A stretch of DNA of 64,000 nucleotides, taken from assembly GCF_965215815.1 (NCBI RefSeq), contig NZ_CBDCEO010000013.1:1550001-1614000 (forward strand). The letters run 5' to 3'. This document shows positions 28,501-36,492 of this stretch, in pieces. The stretch is from Poriferisodalis sp965215815. GTDB lineage: Bacteria > Actinomycetota > Acidimicrobiia > Acidimicrobiales > Poriferisodalaceae. Below the pieces are notes generated by a model that was not told the origin of the DNA, ran no database searches, and saw nothing but the letters and a program-made list of their open reading frames with translations. The first letter of the stretch is position 1. Each line of letters opens with the position of its first letter. The position numbers were made by a program, and so were the translations under genes.

Positions 28501-29261
28501 CCAGCGACATGCCAGGTCGTCCGCTTGAAGGATTCGCCCGGGCGGTCCGAGCGGGCGCCGCGGTCCAGATGGGGCACCCCGAGACAGTCACGGACGATCT
28601 GGTGCGCGCTGGCTGGGACCGGACGTCTGGGCACGATCCGCACGCTGGGGCGAGCCAGCCCGAGCCCACCAGGCGAACAGAGCGGACCGCCGTAGTCGGC
28701 CAGCTCGACCTGGAGGTCTCCCTGGGGCTCGCGCTGTTGCAGCTGGGCCGGCCGGAGGATGCGATCACAGCACTCGAAGCCGTGAGCTCCGACGACTTGC
28801 CGTCCACCTACCTGCACTCCAGCTTGGCCATCGCATATACGGCTGTCGGGCGCACGATTGATGCGCTGGAGCAGTCCCGGTTCGCCATGGCGAGCGGCAC
28901 CGGTACCTATCTCGATGTGCGCACCGCCCTGGTGGCCCGCGCGCTGGCGCATGCGCGCGACGCGGATCGACCGGCGATGGAGATTGCGTTTGAGCAGGCC
29001 TTGGTGCTCATCGACGCCACCGACAGCCGGCTCAGCCAAGCGGTGGTGCGGCTGGCCCGCGCCATCGGCCACGAGTCTTTCGAAGCGCCCGACACGGCAG
29101 CGCTGCGCTCGGAGGCGGAGGTGGCGATGGCCCAGCTCGGTGCACGCCCGAGCGGCTGGGAAACGGCGTTTCGGTTGGCCGCGGGGCTCGAAGCAGCGGT
29201 GCCCGTCATCACCGGCCCGCTGCCCGAGGCGATTCCGTTTCCCGGAGAGGCGGACCTGTAG
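25557..29261 (+). CDS. Zinc-ribbon, class III nucleotide cyclase, AAA ATPase and TPR fusion
   Basis: 1234 residues. Residues 3-20 form a zinc ribbon (CPAC...CPSC). A class III adenylate/guanylate cyclase domain follows (VVTVLFADLVGFTSM, then GDAILALFGAP near 85, GEVLVGALRAGGDYTAMGDTVN near 130). An ATPase domain with Walker A GEAGMGKTRLA sits near 251, and TPR-like helical repeats fill roughly 690-1200. Such proteins are common in Actinobacteria and Chloroflexi as putative multidomain signal regulators. Both metal-binding aspartates of the cyclase (FAD, GDA) are present, so it may be catalytically active. Likely leaderless. Next gene follows at ten bases. Confidence 0.88.
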   Translation: MTCPACATEVPPGARFCPSCGNLLVQTEERRVVTVLFADLVGFTSMGESADPEELKHLVDQCFGRLVGDVTAFGGTVDKIIGDAILALFGAPTAHEDDPERALRTAFRMRRSLEAFSAERRMDLQMRIGINTGEVLVGALRAGGDYTAMGDTVNIASRLQTIAEAGEVLVGDATQAATVGIVAYTPRGEIGLRGRDEPVTVFSASGELAPPGRRRSASLSPLVGRDLESALLDSAIDTSVARRRAQLCQIVGEAGMGKTRLAREAAEGAVERHGAMVLESMALPYDETNPLRCLGDAIAVAAGVSARDSTVLATRRISSLVADVLQNTNGNPNGVASSSDAVTFEEIDEITDVVLAVLGRVGTGDPAEIEWRAEATFRSLRRFLGALARRQPVVLLLSDVHWAEERLLRVLEQLLAALANQPFIVITTARWNMDEHRWTVPPGRHSTVVLNLDALNREATTDLVTELLGVSVPNHVAEQLYERSGGNPFFLEEMCVLLRESGVVGPGARPDHEERSLAEMPDTLRGLVAARLDTLSPPERRLVDAASVIGGGGSISELLEMTASPEPDPNAEQDPAIFQRLVDKDIFTSEVDGWTFRSDVVRDVAYSMLTKVARAERHLDVALWLAQNREDPSSEAVGLIADHFASAVELGVGANERDHRDGDAFEGGMTEVAIEWLGRAGRWAAARDSHYASAQFYRRAIEMLGDADPRLIDMALGRAAARLRLGELHGARADAELARAMATLNGNRVAAAHGLRVLGEVALAGDEHAAADKLLAEALDQFRTMGEVREAAESLRLRGIASLRAGDYARADRYINEANGTFAHLGDESGVAWCLQNLAWLSFEQGLISEAGRRLTTAIERFVDLGDTVGLATAEGLLAFLRFHSGDRDEAEDLAGSVYTIAHERGERFTEAMMDLLLASLGLWSGRALAAVERARAAEQVFRDVHSDFGVVQALGLLGRSYAAVGELQRSRAVLAECFQRASDMPGRPLEGFARAVRAGAAVQMGHPETVTDDLVRAGWDRTSGHDPHAGASQPEPTRRTERTAVVGQLDLEVSLGLALLQLGRPEDAITALEAVSSDDLPSTYLHSSLAIAYTAVGRTIDALEQSRFAMASGTGTYLDVRTALVARALAHARDADRPAMEIAFEQALVLIDATDSRLSQAVVRLARAIGHESFEAPDTAALRSEAEVAMAQLGARPSGWETAFRLAAGLEAAVPVITGPLPEAIPFPGEADL

Positions 29262-29270
29262 GGTCGCCGC

Positions 29271-29684
29271 ATGTCTGGGCAGGCTCAGGGCGGAAGGGTG
29301 CTGATTGCGAAGCTCGGTCTCGACGGCCACGACCGCGGGGTCAAGGTCGTGGCCCGGATGCTGCGCGACGCCGGCTTCGAGGTGATCTACACCGGCCTGT
29401 TCCAGACCCCAGAGAGCGTGGTCGCTGCCGCCATTGACGAGGACGTCGACGCCATCGGGGTTTCCATGCTGTCGGGCGCCCATGAGGCGTTGATGCCGCT
29501 GGTTGTCCAACGCCTACGCGAAGCGGGTGCCGAGAGCATTCCGGTCATTCTCGGCGGCATCGTGCCCGGTGCTGACATCGAGGCGATGGCTGAGGCCGGC
29601 GTGGCAGCGGTGCTGACCCCGGGCGCGACCTCCAACGAAGTGGTGGCCGCCGTGCGTGACGCCATCGACCGATTTCGCGGGTGA
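29271..29684 (+). CDS. Cobalamin-binding small subunit of methylmalonyl-CoA mutase type
   Basis: 137 residues comprising only a B12-binding domain: KLGLDGHDRGVKVV contains the D-x-H-x(2)-G motif with the cobalt-ligand His, followed by S-x-L (SMLSGAH) and GG (VILGGIVPG). This corresponds to the C-terminal domain of methylmalonyl-CoA mutase or of the separate small subunit of isobutyryl-CoA/ethylmalonyl-type mutases. No large catalytic subunit is in the window. TAGGGT at 29259-29264, six bases before the ATG, may be an internal leaderless promoter. Confidence 0.88.
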   Translation: MSGQAQGGRVLIAKLGLDGHDRGVKVVARMLRDAGFEVIYTGLFQTPESVVAAAIDEDVDAIGVSMLSGAHEALMPLVVQRLREAGAESIPVILGGIVPGADIEAMAEAGVAAVLTPGATSNEVVAAVRDAIDRFRG

Positions 29685-29744
29685 CAACGCGAGCGTTGGC
29701 TGAGCAAAGACCGACCTACCGGCAGGCAAACGCAGACAGACCGG

Positions 29745-29757
29745 TAGATTGCCCGTC
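29745..29757 (+). promoter_or_regulatory. Probable -10 box, leaderless start of the dehydrogenase gene
   Basis: TAGATT at 29745-29750 lies seven bases before the GTG at 29758. It helps choose that GTG over the ATG two codons later. Confidence 0.4.
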
Positions 29758-30618
29758 GTGCCTATGGAGCGAATTGGGGTGGTGGGCTGCGGCCTGATGG
29801 GGTCCGGCATCGCCGAAGTAGCTGCTCGCAACGGTTGCGACGTCAAGATTGTCGAAGTCGACGAGGATGCACTCGCGGCCGGCATGGCGCGCATCGAGAA
29901 GAGCCTGAACCGAGCGGTCAACACCGGCAAGCTCGACGAAGCCGGGAGGGAAACGACGCTCGGCGCCATGTCGTTCGGGCTCGACCTCGACGATCTGGCG
30001 GATCGAGAATTTGTGATTGAGGCGATCGTCGAGTCCGAGGCGGCCAAGCTGGATGTGTTCGGGAGGCTGTCGAAGGTGCTCACCGATCCCAACGCTGTGA
30101 TGGCGTCCAACACCTCTGCCATCCCGATCATGAAGCTGGCCATGGCGACCGACCGGCCCTCGCAGGTCATCGGCATGCACTTCTTCAACCCGGTGCCCGT
30201 GATGGGGCTTGTCGAAGTCATCTCCTCGCTGCTGACCGCCACCGAGACCGCTCAGAAGTGCCGGAAGTTCGCAACTGAACGGCTCGGCAAGCGGGTGGTG
30301 GACAGCGGGGACCGGGCCGGATTCGTGGTGAACGCCCTGCTGATCCCCTACATCCTGTCCGCCATCCGGATGCTCGAATCTGGCTTCGCCTCGACCGAGG
30401 ACATCGACGCCGGCATGGTGCTGGGGTGCAATCACCCGATGGGCCCGCTGGCCCTGTGCGATCTCATCGGCCTCGACACGACCCAGGCGGTGGCAGAGTC
30501 GCTCTACGAGGAGTTCCGCGAGCAGCTCTACGCACCGCCGCCGATGCTCAGCCGCATGTGCGACGCCGGCCTGCTGGGTCGCAAGACCGGCCGGGGCTTC
30601 TACACCTACGGCGGCTAG
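29758..30618 (+). CDS. 3-hydroxyacyl-CoA (3-hydroxybutyryl-CoA) dehydrogenase
   Basis: 286 residues from the GTG at 29758. The Rossmann motif IGVVGCGLMGSGIAEVA begins the protein, followed by the family signature around ASNTSAIPI and IGMHFFNPVPVM, then GDRAGFVVNALLIPY linking to the C-terminal dimerisation domain. Length matches FadB2/Hbd-type enzymes that oxidise L-3-hydroxybutyryl-CoA with NAD(P). The next gene starts immediately after the stop. Confidence 0.92.
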   Translation: MPMERIGVVGCGLMGSGIAEVAARNGCDVKIVEVDEDALAAGMARIEKSLNRAVNTGKLDEAGRETTLGAMSFGLDLDDLADREFVIEAIVESEAAKLDVFGRLSKVLTDPNAVMASNTSAIPIMKLAMATDRPSQVIGMHFFNPVPVMGLVEVISSLLTATETAQKCRKFATERLGKRVVDSGDRAGFVVNALLIPYILSAIRMLESGFASTEDIDAGMVLGCNHPMGPLALCDLIGLDTTQAVAESLYEEFREQLYAPPPMLSRMCDAGLLGRKTGRGFYTYGG

Positions 30619-31638
30619 ATGTCTCCCGCGGGCATCGATGCCCCGGCGGTAAGCAGTTGGTTCGCCACCCACGTTCCGCAGGCCGCGCAGCCGCTTCGCT
30701 TCGAGCTCATCGCAGGCGGGCATTCGAATCTGACCTACCGGGTGCATTGCGCCGACAGCGACTCGATGGTGCTGCGCCGCCCGCCGCTGGGGCACGTGCT
30801 GGCCACAGCGCACGACATGTCCCGTGAGCACAAGATCATCTCGGGAGTGGGGCAGACCGACATGCCGGTGCCCCGTACGATCGCGCTCTGCACTGATGAG
30901 AACGTGAACGGGGCGCCGTTCTACGTCATGAGCTACGAGGAAGGCGCAGTGCTGCACTCCGCTGAGGAGTCAGCGCTGGTGCCTGCTGGCGAGCGCATGT
31001 CGCTGAGCCGAAGAGTGGCCGATGTGCTGGCCCTGCTGCATTCCGTCGAGCCTGATGACGTGGGCCTGGGCGACCTGGGTCGCCGCGAGGACTATCTCGG
31101 GAGGCAGCTGCGGCGGTGGACCCGTCAATGGGAGCAGTCCAAGACGCGCGAACTGCCGATCATGGACGAATTGGCCACCGAGCTGGACGCCCGCAAGCCC
31201 GAACAGATCGGCTCGGCCATCGTCCATGGCGACTACCGGCTGGGCAACATGCTGACGAGCGGCGGGGACATCGTGGCGGTGCTCGACTGGGAGTTGTGCA
31301 CGCTCGGCGACCCGATGGCCGACGTGGGGTTCCTCATGAACAACTGGGTGTCACCCGACGAACCGTCGGCTGGCACGTCTGCACCCACGCAGGCGGGCGG
31401 CTTTGCGGCCCGCAGCGACATGCTGGATTGGTACGCCGATGCGTCCGGGCGTGACGTGTCGAATGTCGACTACTACCGTGCGTTTTCGTATTGGCGGTTG
31501 GCTGCCATATCCGAAGGAGTGCTGAACCGGTACCTGCGCGGCGTGATGGCCGACGCTGAAGAAACCGACACAGACGTGTTCCGCCAAAGCGTCGATTTCC
31601 TGTCGGCGAGCGCAGCCGAACGGCTCGCCGTCCGGTGA
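30619..31638 (+). CDS. Phosphotransferase family protein (ACAD10/APH-like)
   Basis: 339 residues, directly adjacent to the dehydrogenase stop. The kinase-like fold shows HGDYRLGNML (catalytic loop) near 203 and VLDWELCTLGDP (metal-binding D) near 220, with an N-terminal GGHSNLTYRV nucleotide-binding loop. This subgroup resembles the kinase part of human ACAD10/11 and accompanies acyl-CoA metabolism genes in Actinobacteria, phosphorylating 4-hydroxyacyl-CoAs in the known cases. The neighbouring dehydrogenase and enoyl-CoA hydratase support this context. Confidence 0.88.
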   Translation: MSPAGIDAPAVSSWFATHVPQAAQPLRFELIAGGHSNLTYRVHCADSDSMVLRRPPLGHVLATAHDMSREHKIISGVGQTDMPVPRTIALCTDENVNGAPFYVMSYEEGAVLHSAEESALVPAGERMSLSRRVADVLALLHSVEPDDVGLGDLGRREDYLGRQLRRWTRQWEQSKTRELPIMDELATELDARKPEQIGSAIVHGDYRLGNMLTSGGDIVAVLDWELCTLGDPMADVGFLMNNWVSPDEPSAGTSAPTQAGGFAARSDMLDWYADASGRDVSNVDYYRAFSYWRLAAISEGVLNRYLRGVMADAEETDTDVFRQSVDFLSASAAERLAVR

Positions 31639-31651
31639 CGGCTGATCGCTG

Positions 31652-33259
31652 ATGGAACAGGGACCCGACAGCCGACCCGAACCCGACGATCCGGCGCGGG
31701 ATCCCCAACCCGAAGCTGAGCCGGCGGCCGATGCTCAACCGGCGCCCGCTGCTGAGCCGGTGGCCGATACGCAGGATGGGTCGTCGCGAGGTACGTCGGT
31801 GCGAGAGCCGCTGGCGCGGTCGGGATGCCTGCTGGCCGGAATTGCCGGAGCGGTGGGCGCGCTGGCGGGGGCGCTGATCGCGGGACTGATCCTGCTGGTG
31901 GCCCTCAGCGGCGACGACTCCGATGTCGCCAGGCCGACCGGCACAGTCGCGGCGGCCGAGACGCAGACTGGCTCGGCGTCGCCGGCTGCCGACGACACGT
32001 CCGAGATGCCTGGGGCAACCAGCACCACACCTGAGGAGGCTCCCGAGTCGACCAGTCCTGACTCGGCCGCCGCCGATGACGAGCCGGTGAGCGACAGCGC
32101 TCTTGTCTACGAGGACGACGCCTACCCGCTGCTCGAACCCACTGTCGTCGCTGAGTACTGGGCGCGGCTGCTGACCGGCGAGGAGATCGAGCCAGGCTCG
32201 CCGTTGGGAAGCCGCATCGAAGGCATCAATATCAAGGCCGTTCTCACCGAAGTCCAGGAGTCGGTGGTCATCGTGAAGGTCGCGACCGATGAGGGCGAAG
32301 CCGCAGGTTCCGGCTTCATCGTGACGCCGCAGGGGCGCATCGTCACCAATGAGCATGTGATCAAGGATGCGATCACGGTGGACGTGCGGCTCTTCGGAGG
32401 AGAGCTGGTGCCTGCCCGGGTCATGGCCACTGATCCCACGCGGGATCTCGCGGTGCTTCAGATCGAACGGGACGGCCTGCCGACGGTGCGGCTCGGTTCC
32501 ACTGACGGTGTGGAAGTCGGCGACGAGGTGATTGCCATCGGCAATGCCCTCGACATCATCGGCGAGCCGACCGTCACGTCGGGAATCGTGTCGGGACTCA
32601 ACCGCTACATCGTGTTTGAGGACGGGAAGCGGTTGGTGCGTCTCATCCAGACCGACGCTGCGATCAATCTGGGCAACTCCGGGGGACCTCTCGTCAACGC
32701 CGCCGGAGAAGTCATCGGGGTCAATACGGCGATTGCCGGGAGGCTCGCCGAGGGCATCGGATACGCCATCTCGATCGATCATGCTCGACCGATCATCGAC
32801 CTGCTGCTCGAGGGTGTAGTGCAGGCCAAGGCGTACCTCGGCGTGCGCATCGTCTCGGTCGAGGACTGGATCAATCAGGACGACCCGCCCGATGCCGACG
32901 ACTCGGAGCCGGAGCCCGACGGCGGAATCGGCGATTTGGGTCCCGAGACGGTGGAGCCTGGACCTGAGCCCGACGACGAACTCGCCGATATCGAGGTCGC
33001 GCCCGAGGTCACCTACGGGGCGCTAGTCGTCGGCGTCGACCCTGGCGAAGCTGCCGATCGGGCGGGTATCGAGCGGGGCGACGTGATCGTCGAATTCGAA
33101 GGCGAGACGATCCGGACGAGCAACGACCTGGTGGTGGAGATCTTGGCGCGGCTGCCGGGGGATCAGGTCGAGATGGGCGTGATCGGCCTGGACGGAAGAC
33201 TTCGCAAGGTCGAGCTGGAACTGGGCTCTTTCGAGTCAGAGGACGAGTCAGAGGAGTAG
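31652..33259 (+). CDS. Membrane-anchored HtrA-type serine protease with PDZ domain
   Basis: 535 residues. A Pro/Ala/Glu-rich cytoplasmic tail (1-55), a membrane helix around 58-80, a Thr/Ser/acidic linker, then a trypsin-like domain: His in TNEHVIKD (near 234), Asp in TRDLAVL (near 264), Ser in LGNSGGPLV (near 341). An acidic, Pro-rich insertion precedes a C-terminal PDZ domain (VVGVDPGEAADRAGIERGD). Matches DegP/HtrA quality-control proteases acting outside the membrane. Highly acidic overall. Confidence 0.92.
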   Translation: MEQGPDSRPEPDDPARDPQPEAEPAADAQPAPAAEPVADTQDGSSRGTSVREPLARSGCLLAGIAGAVGALAGALIAGLILLVALSGDDSDVARPTGTVAAAETQTGSASPAADDTSEMPGATSTTPEEAPESTSPDSAAADDEPVSDSALVYEDDAYPLLEPTVVAEYWARLLTGEEIEPGSPLGSRIEGINIKAVLTEVQESVVIVKVATDEGEAAGSGFIVTPQGRIVTNEHVIKDAITVDVRLFGGELVPARVMATDPTRDLAVLQIERDGLPTVRLGSTDGVEVGDEVIAIGNALDIIGEPTVTSGIVSGLNRYIVFEDGKRLVRLIQTDAAINLGNSGGPLVNAAGEVIGVNTAIAGRLAEGIGYAISIDHARPIIDLLLEGVVQAKAYLGVRIVSVEDWINQDDPPDADDSEPEPDGGIGDLGPETVEPGPEPDDELADIEVAPEVTYGALVVGVDPGEAADRAGIERGDVIVEFEGETIRTSNDLVVEILARLPGDQVEMGVIGLDGRLRKVELELGSFESEDESEE

Positions 33260-33341
33260 GTGGCGCCGCTGGCTTGGGCCGGTGATTAGCTCAGCGCGTC
33301 TCGCAGGTGTTCGCGATACTGCGGGGGACAAAGGGAGCGTC

Positions 33342-34172
33342 ATGACAGATCGAGTCTTCGACACCGGAACCGACGACATCATCGTCGAGATCACCGATGG
33401 CGTGATGACCATCACGCTGAACCGTCCCGAGCGCCGCAATGCGATGTCCACTCCGATGATGGACGGACTGGTCGCTGCGATCGCCGACGCCGAGGTGGCC
33501 TCCGATGTGGGCGCACTGGTGCTGACCGGGGCCGGCGGGGCCTTCTGCGCCGGCGGCGACGTCAAGGGCATGGCCGCCGCTGGCGGCGAGGGCGGCGGCA
33601 GCCCATTGCAGTACGACGCCCGGGTGCACGGGCAGCGGCGCAGTCAGCGCGACACCTCCGGGAAGCTGTACGAGATGCCCAAGCCGACGATCGCCGCGCT
33701 GCCCGGTGCGGCCGCGGGCGCGGGCCTGTCCATGGCACTGGCGTGCGATCTGCGCTACGCGGCGCCCAACGCCGTGATCACGACGGCATTTGCCCGCGTC
33801 GGCTTCAGCGGCGACTACGGCGGCACGTGGTTCATGTCGCGCCTCATCGGCTCGGCCAAGGCCCGCGAGCTGTATTACCTGTCTGACCGGGTCGACATGG
33901 ACCAGGCGGTGTCGCTGGGCTTGGTGAACGGCGTGTTCTCCGCCGAGAGCCTGATGGACGAGGTGGGAGCCATTGCGCGGCGGCTGGCCAACGGGCCGAC
34001 CGTGGCATTCCGGTACATGAAGGAGAACCTGAATCGGGCCGTCAACGGCGACATGGGCGAGTGCCTAGACATGGAGGCCGCCCACCACATCCACTGCGGG
34101 CAGACCGACGACCATAAGGAAGCGGCGAAGGCCTTCGTGGATAAGCGCGAACCGGTCTTCCACGGCCGGTAG
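33342..34172 (+). CDS. Enoyl-CoA hydratase/isomerase family protein
   Basis: 276 residues from the ATG at 33342, chosen because AAGGGAG lies just upstream; an earlier start at 33282 has no such signal. The crotonase fold shows ITLNRPERRNAMS and GAGGAFCAGGDVKGMA (first oxyanion-hole segment), then PTIAALPGAAAGAGLSMALACD (second). Probably acts in fatty-acid or short-chain acyl-CoA breakdown with the preceding genes. Confidence 0.92.
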   Translation: MTDRVFDTGTDDIIVEITDGVMTITLNRPERRNAMSTPMMDGLVAAIADAEVASDVGALVLTGAGGAFCAGGDVKGMAAAGGEGGGSPLQYDARVHGQRRSQRDTSGKLYEMPKPTIAALPGAAAGAGLSMALACDLRYAAPNAVITTAFARVGFSGDYGGTWFMSRLIGSAKARELYYLSDRVDMDQAVSLGLVNGVFSAESLMDEVGAIARRLANGPTVAFRYMKENLNRAVNGDMGECLDMEAAHHIHCGQTDDHKEAAKAFVDKREPVFHGR

Positions 34173-34178
34173 CTGACG

Positions 34179-34199
34179 CGCCCGCCAGAGGAGCGGGCG
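34179..34199. terminator. Hairpin after the enoyl-CoA hydratase gene
   Basis: CGCCCGC, loop CAGAGGA, GCGGGCG: seven perfect pairs, starting seven bases after the stop. No T-run follows. Confidence 0.4.
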
Positions 34200-34270
34200 T
34201 AAAACGGCTTCTCTAATCGCCGTTCGATTCTTGCGGTCGGCGGCGCGGGCTGCGCCGTACGCTTATGCGG

Positions 34271-35851
34271 ATGCGAAACGAGATCGACCCCGGTTGGGTC
34301 GATCCGGCGCGGGTGCCGCAGGTGCCTCGCGTCGCCGCGGCAGCGCCGGCTATCGAGCGCCGCGATGGGGTTGATGTCGTCGACCCCAATCAGCGCGACG
34401 GCTCGGTCGCGCCGCCCCGGATGGCGCCCGCTGTTGCTGCGGGTCCGCCGAGTCGTCCCCGAGCCCGCGAAGCGGTATCGGGTCGGGCGTGGCGGGCGCT
34501 TACCGTGGCGTCGCTGGGCACGGTGCTCGTCGGCTTCAACAGCACGGCGACGAACCTCGCCTTGGACGCAATCCAGGAGAGCTACGTCGGTGCCACCGCC
34601 GCGGATGTGGGGTGGGGCATCGCCGGCTTCATGGTCGGCACAGCCGCGTTCTTGCCGCTGGCAGGCCGCCTGGCTGACCGCGTCGGGCGCAAGCTGATCT
34701 TCCAGGCCGGGCTGGTGCTGTTCGCACTGTCCGCGGTCGCCTCGGCGTTGGCGCCCACCGTGTGGACGCTCAATCTGGCTCGGGTGCTGCAAGCCGTCGG
34801 CGGCGCCGCGATCCTGCCGGCCTCCCTCAGCTTGGTGCTGCCGCTCTTTCCTACGTCACGACGCACCACCGCTGTCGGTCTGTGGTCCGCTGCCGGTCCG
34901 CTGGCTGCGGGCATCGCTCCTGGGGTGGCCGCGGTCCTGTTGGGGGCAGCCGGCTGGCGGGTCCTGTACTTCGTGAGTGCTCCCGTGGCCGCGCTGATGT
35001 TCGTGGTGGCGCGGCGGGTCCTCACCGAACTCCCGACTCCCGAGATTTCTCACCGGCTCGACGTCACCGGCGCGGCAGCAGGGACGGTGGGGCTCGCCGC
35101 GTTGGTCACGGCAATCATGCAGGGCAGCCGGGTTTGGGGCTGGACGTCACCGGTCACGCTCGCCGTGGCGGCCGTGGGTGTGGGCGCGTTCGCCTGGTTC
35201 GTCAACAACTCGCTGCGCCATCCCGAGCCGTTGCTCAACTTGCACTTGTTGCGTCGACGGGGCGTGTGGGTGACGCAGTTGGCCAACTTCCTGGTGGGCG
35301 TCTCGTCGCAGGCGATCTGGCTGATCTGGCCGCTGTTCATGTTCAACTTCTGGGGGTACTCCGAGTACCAAGTCGGACTCGGCGTCACGGTCGGGCCCAT
35401 CGTGGCGGGCGCGTCCACCGTGTTCTTCAGCCGGCTGGGCGAACGATGGAGCGCGATCACCCTGTGCCGCACCGGTGCGGCCATACAGATCCTGGCCATC
35501 GGATGGCAGGTGGTGCGGCTGGGCACCGAGGCGGATTATCTCCGCGAGATGGCGCCGACGATCGCCCTATTTGGGTTGGGCTGGGGCATGTGTGTGCCGC
35601 TGCTCAACAGCGTGGCGCTGGCCTGGGTGGACGAGTCGTACTTCGGCGAGGTCAGCGGACTATTCAACACGCTGCGGTATGCGGCTTCTGCGATTGGCAT
35701 TGCTGGCCTGTTCGCGCTGCTGAAGGACGAATCCGGCGACGGAGCGCTCGTTTACTACCAGCATGTGCTGGCGTTCTTCCTGGTCTTCGCAATTGTGGCG
35801 TTCGTGTCGCTGTGGGTTCCCATCGGACGACCTGATCGCTCGCGCAGCTAA
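34271..35851 (+). CDS. MFS drug-exporter-like transporter (EmrB/QacA-like)
   Basis: 526 residues from the ATG at 34271, seven bases after a TACGCT -10-like box; an ATG two codons earlier is possible. A basic 75-residue N-terminal tail precedes about fourteen membrane segments. Motif A-like GRLADRVGRKLIFQAG lies after the second helix, and motif C-like segment GPLAAGIAPGVAAVL in the fifth, features of proton-driven DHA2 exporters. Substrate cannot be inferred. Confidence 0.88.
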   Translation: MRNEIDPGWVDPARVPQVPRVAAAAPAIERRDGVDVVDPNQRDGSVAPPRMAPAVAAGPPSRPRAREAVSGRAWRALTVASLGTVLVGFNSTATNLALDAIQESYVGATAADVGWGIAGFMVGTAAFLPLAGRLADRVGRKLIFQAGLVLFALSAVASALAPTVWTLNLARVLQAVGGAAILPASLSLVLPLFPTSRRTTAVGLWSAAGPLAAGIAPGVAAVLLGAAGWRVLYFVSAPVAALMFVVARRVLTELPTPEISHRLDVTGAAAGTVGLAALVTAIMQGSRVWGWTSPVTLAVAAVGVGAFAWFVNNSLRHPEPLLNLHLLRRRGVWVTQLANFLVGVSSQAIWLIWPLFMFNFWGYSEYQVGLGVTVGPIVAGASTVFFSRLGERWSAITLCRTGAAIQILAIGWQVVRLGTEADYLREMAPTIALFGLGWGMCVPLLNSVALAWVDESYFGEVSGLFNTLRYAASAIGIAGLFALLKDESGDGALVYYQHVLAFFLVFAIVAFVSLWVPIGRPDRSRS

Positions 35852-35905
35852 CGATCACATATTGCGAATGGTGCCGTGCAATCGCGTATGACACGCTGAT
35901 TACCT

Positions 35906-36412
35906 GTGTCGTTGGACCAGATGCTCCGGCTGTTCGCGGTGGTAGCGCTTGCCTGCAATGCGGCGACCGCTGTGGTGTTGTTCCGCCGCGCACGTGGACG
36001 GCAACTGAGTGCTCGTGCCGTCACGGGAATGGCCGCGGCGCTGGCGGTGGGCGCCATGCTCGGCTCGTTGTACCTGTCGGAGATTACGCACCTCGAGCCG
36101 TGCCGCTGGTGCTGGTTCCAGCGCATCGCCATGTACCCGCTGGCGCTCGTGCTGGTGATCGGCCTGCTCGTCCGCGACCGGGGGGTGTACCGCCACGGGC
36201 TGCCGATGTGCGTTGCCGGCGCCGCGATGTCGACCTGGCATTACTTGCTGCAGCATTTCCCAGGCCTCGAGGGCGCCACGACGTGCAGCCTCACCAGCCC
36301 GTGCACAGTTCGGTACGCATGGGAGTTCGGCTTCGTGTCGATCCCGTATATGGCCGGCAGCGTGTTCGTCCTGGCTGGAGTGCTCCTGAACCTCTCGCGT
36401 CGCCGTTCCTGA
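35906..36412 (+). CDS. dsbB: DsbB-like disulfide bond formation protein
   Basis: 168 residues from a GTG, four membrane helices. The quinone-proximal CxxC pair is in EPCRWCWFQRIAMYP and the second periplasmic pair is C...C in TTCSLTSPCTVRY. DsbB reoxidises a DsbA-like thiol oxidase and passes electrons to quinone. No dsbA is nearby; the next gene is an exported DM13 protein. Confidence 0.9.
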   Translation: MSLDQMLRLFAVVALACNAATAVVLFRRARGRQLSARAVTGMAAALAVGAMLGSLYLSEITHLEPCRWCWFQRIAMYPLALVLVIGLLVRDRGVYRHGLPMCVAGAAMSTWHYLLQHFPGLEGATTCSLTSPCTVRYAWEFGFVSIPYMAGSVFVLAGVLLNLSRRRS

Positions 36413-36492
36413 CCCTGTGCGGCTGGTGACCATGCACCAGTGCACTTGGCTCCTACGGTTGAAGGCATGACTAACAGGAGAGCGACCGAGCG

